Below the pieces are notes generated by a model. The model was given only the letters and a program-made list of their open reading frames with translations, was not told the origin of the DNA and ran no database searches. The translations under genes and the position numbers were made by a program. Shown here piece by piece: positions 1-7,605 of a stretch of DNA of 64,000 nt (its first letter is position 1; each line of letters opens with the position of its first letter). The DNA comes from Candidatus Margulisiibacteriota bacterium (GTDB lineage Bacteria > Margulisbacteria > Riflemargulisbacteria > GWF2-39-127), in the NCBI GenBank assembly GCA_003242895.1, contig QKMY01000024.1, positions 62,001-126,000 on the forward strand, read 5' to 3'.

Positions 1-216
1 CTGAGTTTTCGGAAATCGGCTTCATGGTATAATTCTTTGCGAATAACGTGGGATTATGTTCAACCTCTAAAACAGGAATTTATGGTTTATTTCGATAAAA
101 ACAATATTGAATCACCTATTGATCGGGGAAAGGTTTGTTTTTCTTTGTTATCAAACAGGCTTCGTTTCGGGACTGTCTCAAGCTTATATTTATGGCTGTT
201 TTTAAAAGGTATGTAG
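1..216 (+). CDS. C-terminal end of an unidentified protein (5' truncated by the window)
   Basis: Frame 1 is open from the first base to a TAG at 214-216, giving 71 codons with no internal stop. The residues look like real coding sequence (mixed aromatic and basic residues, for example RITWDYVQPLKQEF and LYLWLFLKGM at the C-terminus). It stops two bases before the convergent stop of the flavin reductase gene, a typical tail-to-tail arrangement. I do not recognise a family from this fragment. A glycosyltransferase tail is possible but is only a guess. Confidence 0.5.
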   Translation: MSFRKSASWYNSLRITWDYVQPLKQEFMVYFDKNNIESPIDRGKVCFSLLSNRLRFGTVSSLYLWLFLKGM

Positions 217-217
217 G

Positions 218-787
218 CTACTTTTTCTTTTTTTTGACTGAATAGCCGAATGAGCCAACCTGGTTACCTAAAACATAATATTTTCCGTGAGAATAGCAAA
301 TCGGATCCATTGCCCGAAGATTGAGCGCCTCGTTTGTGTTGATTAATATTTTATCGACGTGTACTCCGAGGACTTCTGCGAGGAACATATCGTGAGAGCC
401 TAAAGAGATAATGGTTTTCACTCTGCATTCAATATTAAGCGGGCTTTCCAGGATGAGTGGAGCCGCAACATAGGCAGCTTTTGCCGGCGTCAGCTTGAGA
501 TGAGTAAACTTATTGATATCCCTGCCGGACTTAACACCACAAAAATCAGTAGCAAAAGCCAGTTTTTGATTTGTCAGATTGACGACGAACTCTCCATTTT
601 TTTTGATAATATCGTAAGAATAGCGGGACGGGCGAAGAGAAATTGAAAGCATTGGCGGGTCCGTACAGACGGTTCCTGCCCAGGCTATCGTTATAATATT
701 ATGCTCTTCATTGCTGGTGCCGCATGATACCATTACTACCGGTAGAGGATACAGCATTGTCCCTGCTTTCCAGAGTTTTTTAGTCAT
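218..787 (-). CDS. Flavin reductase-like (flavoredoxin-type) FMN-binding protein
   Basis: This 189-residue protein has the layout of the flavin-reductase-like domain family. The N-terminus is YPLPVVMVSCG followed by NIITIAWAGTVCTDPPMLSISL, the usual strand that contacts FMN. SRYSYDIIKKNGEFVVNL comes next and is also typical of the family. Family members bind FMN and either reduce flavin with NAD(P)H or act as small electron carriers; the precise partner cannot be told from sequence. The C-terminus ends in a lysine run (KKKKK). It is monocistronic, convergent with the partial gene at the window start and divergent from the M23 peptidase gene, with about 250 bp of AT-rich spacer between them. 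Confidence 0.85.
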   Translation of the reverse strand: MTKKLWKAGTMLYPLPVVMVSCGTSNEEHNIITIAWAGTVCTDPPMLSISLRPSRYSYDIIKKNGEFVVNLTNQKLAFATDFCGVKSGRDINKFTHLKLTPAKAAYVAAPLILESPLNIECRVKTIISLGSHDMFLAEVLGVHVDKILINTNEALNLRAMDPICYSHGKYYVLGNQVGSFGYSVKKKKK

Positions 788-1037
788 TATAGTGATCCTT
801 TATTTTTTCCATATTATGGCAATATTGCAGCAGAAAAGCAATATAGTCCCTTCGTCGATGCAACCTGCTGCTTTCCGCGAAATTATGTCTTGATGAATTA
901 TGTACTATAACATAATATGTTGTTTTGGATGGTGCAATAATTTCAAAACATAAACTATCCATGCAAGAAAAAGAAGAAAAATCAAGATCTATATAGATAA
1001 AGATAATACGTGCTCGAAAGAAACAGGAAGGTAGAAA

Positions 1038-2411
1038 ATGATTTTTTCGTCAACAGAATCAATTCAACCAAAGGGTATACTCAATTCTCTTCTTAAACTT
1101 AAAACAGCCGTCGTTGAAGGGCCTGAAGCAACGAAAGCTGTGAAAATTAATACTGGGCCATATCTGAATCCGCAATCTTCACCCGAAAGCGCTAATGTAA
1201 TCAATGCCATGCAAAGTAATATCAATATAGTGAAGGTAGATCCGAAGGAAGTGAGTAAACAGGCAAATAAGGAAATAATGACCTTATTCCAGCGATGTAT
1301 TTTGATAAATCGGAACAGCAAAGGAATTAGCTATCAAGATGTTATGGAGATGTCCCAATCAGCTCAGAAACAATTTATTTCCAGATTATTTGGAATTACT
1401 GATGAAGTAATGCTTACCCAGGCTTTGGACTCTATGAACGAATCTACCTTTTCTAAAAAAGTCAGTGAACTTCAATGGAACTATTATAAACAGTACCATA
1501 GCCTTCTTGGCGAAGGGGTTGGGATCCGCAGCATTGTGGATGGCATTATGGGGATCAAAACCTTTACAGCTACTTTTACCGGAGCCGGATTTGAGGATGC
1601 TCAGGGTTATTGTGATGCAATCTTCAATTTAACCGGAAGAACCAAAGATCAGCTTCTTCCAAAAGTTGCTGGTGTTAACGCTCCATTATTTGCAGCCGGA
1701 GGTTTTTCCTGTGCTCTTTTTGCAGGACTTGATAATAGTAGTTCGTTTGAAATTACGGCTGAGGGTGTCACTTTTGAGCAGTTGGCAAAGCAGATATCGG
1801 AGTTTTATAAAGATTTTATCCCAGTATCAGGACAAGACAAAGAAAAACTTATAGCTCAGGCGTTACAATGGTATCATCAGGAGCTTAACGGGAAATCAAC
1901 CCTGAATAAAGGTGATAAACTGGAATTACTTCCTCAAGAGATCCTTGTGCAATTCGAGGTGCAGGGAAGTAACGGTTATTTTGATCCTGCTGCATTTGCA
2001 GGAATGGAACATGTTCCGAGCCTAATGGCTATGGTTCACGGGGCTGGCGCAACGGTTACTTCCGGTTATGGTATGAGGGTCCATCCGACCACTGGCGAGT
2101 ACAAGCTTCATACGGGTATTGATATTGCGCCTCCGGGGGGTAATCCGACGGTTGGCGCTTTTGGCGGTGGTAAGGTTATTGAAGCTGGTTGGAAGGGGGC
2201 TTACGGGAATGCCGTTGTTATACAACACGCGAACGGCACGACAACCTTATACGGACACTTGAGCTCGATACAGGTAAGAGTTGGGGATACGGTTACAACG
2301 AATGAGAGCCTTGGCGTTATGGGGAGTACCGGGAGATCAACGGGCACGCATTTGCACTTTGAACTTCGCGATAGTAGTGGACAGTCGGTTAATCCTCAAA
2401 ACTTCGCATAA
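1038..2411 (+). CDS. M23 (LytM-type) peptidoglycan endopeptidase with a novel N-terminal region
   Basis: The 457-residue product ends in a complete M23 metallopeptidase domain, about residues 335-455. Zinc and catalytic motifs are visible: H358-x3-D362 in HTGID, YGH (H407), and H438-L-H440 in THLHFEL. Such enzymes cleave peptide cross-links in the cell wall. The start is fixed by a good Shine-Dalgarno (AGGAAGG) and an in-frame TAG just upstream at 1032-1034. Oddly, the N-terminus (MIFSSTESIQPKGILNS) has no signal peptide, lipobox or membrane segment, and there is no LysM or SH3 targeting domain. Residues 1-330 are a mostly helical region I do not recognise. The gene overlaps the convergent membrane-protein gene by 23 bp. 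Confidence 0.88.
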   Translation: MIFSSTESIQPKGILNSLLKLKTAVVEGPEATKAVKINTGPYLNPQSSPESANVINAMQSNINIVKVDPKEVSKQANKEIMTLFQRCILINRNSKGISYQDVMEMSQSAQKQFISRLFGITDEVMLTQALDSMNESTFSKKVSELQWNYYKQYHSLLGEGVGIRSIVDGIMGIKTFTATFTGAGFEDAQGYCDAIFNLTGRTKDQLLPKVAGVNAPLFAAGGFSCALFAGLDNSSSFEITAEGVTFEQLAKQISEFYKDFIPVSGQDKEKLIAQALQWYHQELNGKSTLNKGDKLELLPQEILVQFEVQGSNGYFDPAAFAGMEHVPSLMAMVHGAGATVTSGYGMRVHPTTGEYKLHTGIDIAPPGGNPTVGAFGGGKVIEAGWKGAYGNAVVIQHANGTTTLYGHLSSIQVRVGDTVTTNESLGVMGSTGRSTGTHLHFELRDSSGQSVNPQNFA

Positions 2412-3933
2412 CAGGTACTTTTATAATAGTGACATCTCCGGATTTTTTTACAATTTTCCCCAGTTCGTTAATAGACCCTTTAAAATGGGTATTCTCCCAA
2501 GGACCAATAATCACATATGACAGATTATTGCTGTGCAAAAAACTTTTCCCGGCGTTCGGTGTGGTAGAGAAGAAAGGCTGTGCGGCTTTTTCTTTTTCTT
2601 TTAATTTGTATGTTTGATAGATATTTCCCCAATATACCCGATTTCCGGCGAGGGCTGTAAGAAAATAGCAGGTATAAAAATCCCCAAAAAATATTTCTTT
2701 GTTTTTTGTGTTTTTATCGATCCACTGAAACGCTCTCATATAATCTGCCGGTATATAATAAGGCGTGGTACGGTTTCTGTTAGCATCCCATATATCCTGG
2801 AATAAGAAAGCCAGGTTGTTTCCGGAACTAAGGATAAGGATAGTGGCAATTACCAGGACACCTTTTTTACTGCTCTTGGTAGTTGTTGCCTTTTGATATA
2901 TGGTTTCTACCGCAAGCGCTGCGAAGATTGCCATTGGGATTTGCCAGCCGAGGACGAGGCGGAAGGCAAACGAAAGAGCGAAAGGTATAGGGATATAGAT
3001 GATCAATGGGTAGGTGAGGAGCCAGCTCGCCACAAATAAATATCGATTTTTCAATTGAGATCGTGCAATGTAGACGCCTATTGCGGCAAGGATAGCGAGG
3101 ACTCCGTACACTGCAAAGTAGACCGGGAATATATAGGCTTTGGAACTCAATGTGACGCCCTGTTTTAGGATCAGGTCATGAGTTACTAAATAGCCCATAT
3201 ACAGCACGCTCGGAAGGCTGAATAACAGGAGGAACATATTGTCTCTCACCAGTCCCAGGTTGAGTTTCCGGTGAACGATTGTATCGGCGAGTAAATGTGT
3301 CAACACTATTCCAAAAATGATGACAACATCATAGCTGTGAGAGAGAATTAAGATGTTTGCGAGAATGGTGAGGTAATAAAGGTAATATTTAGGTTTTTTT
3401 ACATAAATATAGGAAAACAAGGTAATCACACCCAGCGCAAATGTATGGAGCGCATTTTCATAGAATTCCAGGAATATCGAATGTTCTGTAAGCCATTCTC
3501 CAGGGGCCCAAAGACCACCGGAAAAGCCAATAAGGCAAAGCGCTATGATCCGTTCGCGGGTTGTTGTAAGGTAGGTTTTTATGAAAAGAAAGAATATCAT
3601 TAAGGAGGCGGTTATTGCACTGATGCGAAGAAAGTGGTACCCAATGATGTTCGGTAAATTTAAGAACTTTATAAGTATACCGCCAAGAAGAAAAAACGGG
3701 TTAAGAAAGGGGTAGCCATGTTCCTGTGTGAAGGTATTGTGCAGAAATATCGCACCTTCTTTGATCTGTTGTATCCAACTGATATAAATATACATGTCAG
3801 ATGAGTGTATTGCCGGCATGCCTGTATATGCAGCTCCCTTGGGTGTCTGTAAGTAGTTGATGAAATAGGGGAGCGTGGTAATTAAGAGGACCACAATAAT
3901 GATTGATTTGACATAGTTCCATTCAGATTTCAT
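2389..3933 (-). CDS. Polytopic membrane protein, possibly a GT-C type glycosyltransferase
   Basis: The 514-residue protein has roughly ten hydrophobic segments, beginning with a signal-anchor (SIIIVVLLITTLPYFINYL). A large loop follows the first helix (PAIHSSDMYIYISWIQQIKEG) and a soluble domain of about 110 residues lies at the C-terminus. A first extracytoplasmic loop with acidic residues, many helices and a C-terminal soluble tail is the general plan of GT-C glycosyltransferases and related DUF membrane proteins. I see no diagnostic motif, so the enzymatic role is inference. It ends inside the 3' end of the convergent M23 gene. No strong Shine-Dalgarno precedes the ATG. Confidence 0.65.
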   Translation of the reverse strand: MKSEWNYVKSIIIVVLLITTLPYFINYLQTPKGAAYTGMPAIHSSDMYIYISWIQQIKEGAIFLHNTFTQEHGYPFLNPFFLLGGILIKFLNLPNIIGYHFLRISAITASLMIFFLFIKTYLTTTRERIIALCLIGFSGGLWAPGEWLTEHSIFLEFYENALHTFALGVITLFSYIYVKKPKYYLYYLTILANILILSHSYDVVIIFGIVLTHLLADTIVHRKLNLGLVRDNMFLLLFSLPSVLYMGYLVTHDLILKQGVTLSSKAYIFPVYFAVYGVLAILAAIGVYIARSQLKNRYLFVASWLLTYPLIIYIPIPFALSFAFRLVLGWQIPMAIFAALAVETIYQKATTTKSSKKGVLVIATILILSSGNNLAFLFQDIWDANRNRTTPYYIPADYMRAFQWIDKNTKNKEIFFGDFYTCYFLTALAGNRVYWGNIYQTYKLKEKEKAAQPFFSTTPNAGKSFLHSNNLSYVIIGPWENTHFKGSINELGKIVKKSGDVTIIKVPVMRSFED

Positions 3934-4030
3934 AAGAAGCTTTCATAGTGAACATTGGCGCTTTTCAATAACCTAACATACCTACTTTTATTTTACAGGT
4001 ATTTTATATTTGTTAAAGAGATTGTAAATC

Positions 4031-4059
4031 TTGATTATTGAATTCCTAACTTCTACAAT
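4031..4059 (+). promoter_or_regulatory. Sigma-70-type promoter abutting the start of a small ORF
   Basis: TTGATT (4031-4036), a 17-nt spacer and TACAAT (4054-4059) make a good -35/-10 pair. The expected transcription start falls at or next to the ATG at 4066, so the transcript would be leaderless. There is no Shine-Dalgarno before that ATG. Confidence 0.5.
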
Positions 4060-4065
4060 AAGAGT

Positions 4066-4275
4066 ATGACTTCAGAAGATCAGAAAAAACTTTGGAAACA
4101 AGAGAAGGAACAGATGCTCAGCGATAAAAAAAAAGCTGGACGAGTTGAACTCAAACGCTATGTTTCCCTATCCTTCGGTGGTCCCAAAAAACAGGAACCA
4201 GCTTCTGGTTCTCTGAAAAAGAGCCCGGGCAGTTCTGGTAATGATAATATTCTCAGGAAAATGCTAGGAATTTGA
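4066..4275 (+). CDS. Small, highly charged hypothetical protein (69 aa)
   Basis: The ORF encodes 69 residues. The lysine/glutamate-rich N-terminal half (DQKKLWKQEKEQMLSDKKK) is probably helical, and the C-terminal half is low in complexity (GSLKKSPGSSGNDN). It has no signal peptide or membrane segment. Support comes from the promoter immediately upstream and the absence of any competing ORF over most of its length. It overlaps the convergent GT41 gene by 12 bp. I do not recognise a family, and it could still be spurious. Confidence 0.45.
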   Translation: MTSEDQKKLWKQEKEQMLSDKKKAGRVELKRYVSLSFGGPKKQEPASGSLKKSPGSSGNDNILRKMLGI

Positions 4276-5991
4276 TTCTTTTGTCTGATTACCGAATTCC
4301 CAAATATTTTGATAAGCGGTTTCCAGTGATTGAACGAATTTTATCCGATCAGTTACTATCGAGCCTTCCATCCTGGATCGGAGATTACTTCGTATTTGGC
4401 TAAGCTTTACCAGATCACTTGCGAGTGCTTGCGCCTTTGCCCTATACTCCTCAGGTGTAAACGTGCACAGATCGGTAAGCCCTAGATTATTTAATAGAGA
4501 ATACCCGACTCTTGAGACATGGGTTTTCCCTGTCAAGGTAATTACCGGAATGCCCATCCAGAGTGCTTCACAGGTTGTTGTTGTGCCGTTATAGGGAAAT
4601 GTGTCTAAGCAAATGTCGATATTATTGTATAATCCTAAATGTTTTTGATGAGAGGCTACTGCACTCAGCAATCGTATTCTTTCAGGTAAAATTCCCTTAT
4701 TTCTAAACATCGCAACAACATCCTGCTTGCTTTTAGTGTCAGTAAAGTATGTTGATTTGAGGATAAGCTCTGATTTGGGCTGAGCCTGTAGAATTGCCGA
4801 CCATAATTCCAGCATCTCAGAGGAGATTTTTGCCCTGTCATTGAAAGAACCGAAGGTAATGTTCCCTTTTTCCAGGGCCGGGAGTTGACTGGGCTCAGGG
4901 CTGTCTGAAGCCGGACTGTAGCATAAGAAGCTTTGTGGCAGGCGCAGTAGTTGCTCACTATGATATTGATCTGTGGCTCCGACAGGGTCTGCATATGTAT
5001 CTGTGATGCGATAATCAATGGTTTTTAACCCGGTAGTATTCGGATATCCTAAATAGGTCACCTGGATTGGGGCAGGTTTTCTCGCAAACACCAGCAATCT
5101 GTTATTTGCAGTATGTCCAGCCAGATCGACCAGGATATCAATGCGGTCATTTTTAATTTTTTCTGCTAATTGTTGATCTGTCAGACTGCTGGTATCATTC
5201 CAGCTGTCTGACAGGCACCGTAAGTGTTCCGTTACCGAATCATAGTGCACGACATCAGAATAACAAATGACTTCGAAAGAGCTTCGATTATGGCCAGCCA
5301 GTATGGGCTCTATGAAATAACTGACAGAATGCTTACGAAAATCAGGTGATACGTACCCGATCCGCAAGCGACGATTTTTTGGTGGAGTACCTGATATCGA
5401 GAATAATGGTTTTGTGACCTTTGCTGTATGAAGGCTTTCCCATTTTTGATGTTCAATAAAGATAGCGTTTGGATCGAAAGTTCGATAATGCATGGTTAAT
5501 AATAGGTTGGAGTGCTCTTTCGGAGAATCAGGTTTTACGGCTACTATTTTGCGATAGTAGCGCAGGGCATTTTCTGTTTTTCCAATACTTTTAAACAGAT
5601 TAGCCATATTGTTTAGCGCTATTATGAATGCAGGACTTATTTCTAGCGCTTTTTGATAATGCTCTATAGCTTTTTCGAATTTTCCTTTGTCTCGATATTC
5701 ATTCCCTAAATTTGTATACGCTTCAGCAAAATCCGGTTTGAGGCGTATGGCTTTCTGATAACATTCGATAGCTTCGTAATGATTTCCTTTGAGACCTAAG
5801 CCTATTCCCAGGTTGAAGTAGGCTTCGGGGATATCAGGGTTTTTTGCTATTGCTGCTTTATAAGTGTCGACAGCCTTATCAATGAGCCCTTCCGCCAGGA
5901 AATGGTTTCCCAGGTTAATTAGACTTTTTTCAGCATCAGGTTTGACAGTAAGTGGTATTTCGCCTGTTATAGGTTTTCCTGCTTTCCGGCA
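4264..5991 (-). CDS. TPR-containing O-GlcNAc-transferase-like glycosyltransferase (GT41), 5' end uncertain
   Basis: The C-terminal 400 or so residues match the GT41/SPINDLY family: RLRIGYVSPDFRKHSV, DILVDLAGHTANNRLLVF, PIQVTYLGYPNTTG, FGSFNDRAKIS, LDTFPYNGTTTTCEALWMG and GIPVITLTGKTHVSRVGYS are all hallmark blocks. These enzymes transfer sugars from nucleotide donors to Ser/Thr of proteins. The first in-frame ATG (5607) lies inside a TPR. The same frame stays open upstream to 5991 and encodes three more TPR units (AEAYTNLGNEYRDKGKFEKA and similar), so the real protein is longer. There is no in-frame ATG, GTG or TTG upstream. An ATG at 5992-5990 lies in a different frame. The 5' end is therefore either frameshifted or uses a rare start. 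Confidence 0.8.
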   Translation of the reverse strand, partial: CRKAGKPITGEIPLTVKPDAEKSLINLGNHFLAEGLIDKAVDTYKAAIAKNPDIPEAYFNLGIGLGLKGNHYEAIECYQKAIRLKPDFAEAYTNLGNEYRDKGKFEKAIEHYQKALEISPAFIIALNNMANLFKSIGKTENALRYYRKIVAVKPDSPKEHSNLLLTMHYRTFDPNAIFIEHQKWESLHTAKVTKPLFSISGTPPKNRRLRIGYVSPDFRKHSVSYFIEPILAGHNRSSFEVICYSDVVHYDSVTEHLRCLSDSWNDTSSLTDQQLAEKIKNDRIDILVDLAGHTANNRLLVFARKPAPIQVTYLGYPNTTGLKTIDYRITDTYADPVGATDQYHSEQLLRLPQSFLCYSPASDSPEPSQLPALEKGNITFGSFNDRAKISSEMLELWSAILQAQPKSELILKSTYFTDTKSKQDVVAMFRNKGILPERIRLLSAVASHQKHLGLYNNIDICLDTFPYNGTTTTCEALWMGIPVITLTGKTHVSRVGYSLLNNLGLTDLCTFTPEEYRAKAQALASDLVKLSQIRSNLRSRMEGSIVTDRIKFVQSLETAYQNIWEFGNQTKESNS

Positions 5992-6297
5992 TTATCCCAG
6001 ATAATTATTTTCAAATTTCTACTGATAATATTTTGATAATAAATACTGTAGTTTTTTGAAAATTGTACTAATTAATTGTATCATTAAATCCGGACAAATC
6101 TTTAGAAATTTTACTGATTGCCATAATTTGCATTTATTGAAAACTCAAAGAAATTAGCTGGGTTAAAAAATAATTTTTATTATTCTCGAATCTAGATTTT
6201 TTTATTATATTTGCAGCCAATAATTTCCATTATATTAGAGTTTAATAAAAAAGTATTTTATGATAAGGTACCCTCTAAGTTATGGGAGGGGATGTTC
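5992..6297. other. Intergenic region between divergent GT41 and M48 genes
   Basis: This strongly AT-rich stretch has no convincing ORF or hairpin. It should hold the promoters of both divergent genes, but no -35/-10 pair stands out. A longer open frame for the M48 gene starts at 6211, but the Shine-Dalgarno places its real start at 6298, so that part is read as 5' untranslated. Confidence 0.5.
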
Positions 6298-7110
6298 ATG
6301 CAAAAAATAATCTCAGGTTTGTTATGTTTAGTACTTTTGTTGTGTTTATCCGGATGTGAGCGAGTGCCGTTTACCGGAAGAAATCGAGCGGCCTTGATTC
6401 CTGAAAGCCAGCTTATCCAGCTTGGCGATCAGAGTTATCGAGAAGTTCTTCAAGAATCGAAAACTTCTAATGATCCAGAGAAAAACGCGATGGTACGATG
6501 TGTTGGTGCCCGATTATCAATGGCAGTTGAATCTTTTGCCAGTGAACATAATTTGAAGGATGAACTAAAATTATACAAATGGGAGTTTAATCTGCTTCAA
6601 AATGATAAGGTTATAAATGCCTTTTGTTTGCCTGGTGGAAAAGTAGCGGTATACACAGGCATTCTTCCAATTACCGAGGATGAAACCGGACTCGCAGTTG
6701 TTGTCGGGCATGAAATTGCCCATGCGATTGCTCAACACGGGAATGAGAGAATGAGCCAGCAACTACTTTTGCAGCTCGGTAGCGTAGTCCTGTCTGAGGT
6801 AATTAAAAACAATCCACAGCAGACAAAACAGATATTTATGGCTGCTTATGGTGTGGGAGCCGAGCTAGGCGTTGTGCTGCCTTACAGTAGGACGCAAGAA
6901 TCCGAGGCGGACCGTATCGGTCTCATTCTTATGTCCCGGGCAGGGTATGATGTCGAGGCCGCAATACCTTTCTGGCAGCGTATGAAGGAAAAAGGCGGAA
7001 CTACTCCACCTGAGTTTCTTTCTACCCATCCGGCGCCGGATACTCGAATTAAGGATATTAAGAAGGATATCCCTGAAGCAAAAACCTATTACCAGTCTCA
7101 ACAAAAATAA
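6298..7110 (+). CDS. M48-family zinc metalloprotease lipoprotein
   Basis: The start at 6298 is chosen because GGGAGGGG lies 7 nt upstream and the resulting protein has a lipoprotein signal: MQKIISGLLCLVLLLCLSGC, with lipobox LSGC and Cys19 or so as the acylated residue. The M48 zinc site is present: H138-E139-x-x-H142 in VVGHEIAHAIAQHG and the downstream glutamate motif ESEADRIG at about residues 201-208. The family (BepA/LoiP/YcaL-like periplasmic proteases) does quality control on envelope proteins. The protein is 270 residues, the compact single-domain form without a TPR tail. It is alone in its transcription unit. Confidence 0.9.
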   Translation: MQKIISGLLCLVLLLCLSGCERVPFTGRNRAALIPESQLIQLGDQSYREVLQESKTSNDPEKNAMVRCVGARLSMAVESFASEHNLKDELKLYKWEFNLLQNDKVINAFCLPGGKVAVYTGILPITEDETGLAVVVGHEIAHAIAQHGNERMSQQLLLQLGSVVLSEVIKNNPQQTKQIFMAAYGVGAELGVVLPYSRTQESEADRIGLILMSRAGYDVEAAIPFWQRMKEKGGTTPPEFLSTHPAPDTRIKDIKKDIPEAKTYYQSQQK

Positions 7111-7157
7111 ATGTGAGCACCTGTTCTTGTCTGGATAGAGATTTTTGTGCGGGTTTC

Positions 7158-7185
7158 TTGTATCTCTTTTGCTTTATGGTATTAT
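7158..7185 (+). promoter_or_regulatory. Probable sigma-70 promoter of the DUF493 gene
   Basis: TTGTAT (7158-7163), a 16-nt spacer and TATTAT (7180-7185) lie about 100 nt before the ATG at 7283. This is sequence resemblance only. Confidence 0.4.
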
Positions 7186-7282
7186 GGGAGATGTGATTCA
7201 GCAATAGTTTGCTGCCTGGTTTCTGGTGTTTATATAAAAAATATACCGGAATCCGTATTTTTCAATTCTATGGGGTAATGCT

Positions 7283-7591
7283 ATGAACAATGAATGGATT
7301 AATTTGAAGCCGAACAACATGGATATCTTTATTGATTCCAAGGTTCAGTACCCGGTAACTTTCGAGTTAAAAGTTATCATCGAAGCAATTAAACCTGAGC
7401 AAGAGAACCTTGGGTTATTGGTAGAAATTTTTGATGGTTTACGTGTCAGTTATTCGAAGGTGTCGACGAATGCCAGTAAAACAGGCAAATATGTTAGTTT
7501 TTCCGTGAAAGTTACTATAGTCTCAAAAGAGATTTTTGACCGGCTCTATGAAGAAATAGGTAAAATTCCTCATGTTAAGGCTGCTATCTAA
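7283..7591 (+). CDS. DUF493 (YbeD-like) small ACT-like-fold protein
   Basis: The 102-residue product carries the DUF493/YbeD pattern: YPVTFELKVI near residue 23, then SKTGKYVSFSVKVTIVSKE, and the ending YEEIGKIPHVKAAI. YbeD has a ferredoxin/ACT-like alpha-beta fold and is thought to be regulatory; its function is not established. A weak Shine-Dalgarno (GGGGT) precedes the ATG. It ends 14 bp from the convergent stop of the NtrC-type regulator. Confidence 0.7.
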   Translation: MNNEWINLKPNNMDIFIDSKVQYPVTFELKVIIEAIKPEQENLGLLVEIFDGLRVSYSKVSTNASKTGKYVSFSVKVTIVSKEIFDRLYEEIGKIPHVKAAI

Positions 7592-7605
7592 AGATTTTCA
7601 CATTG

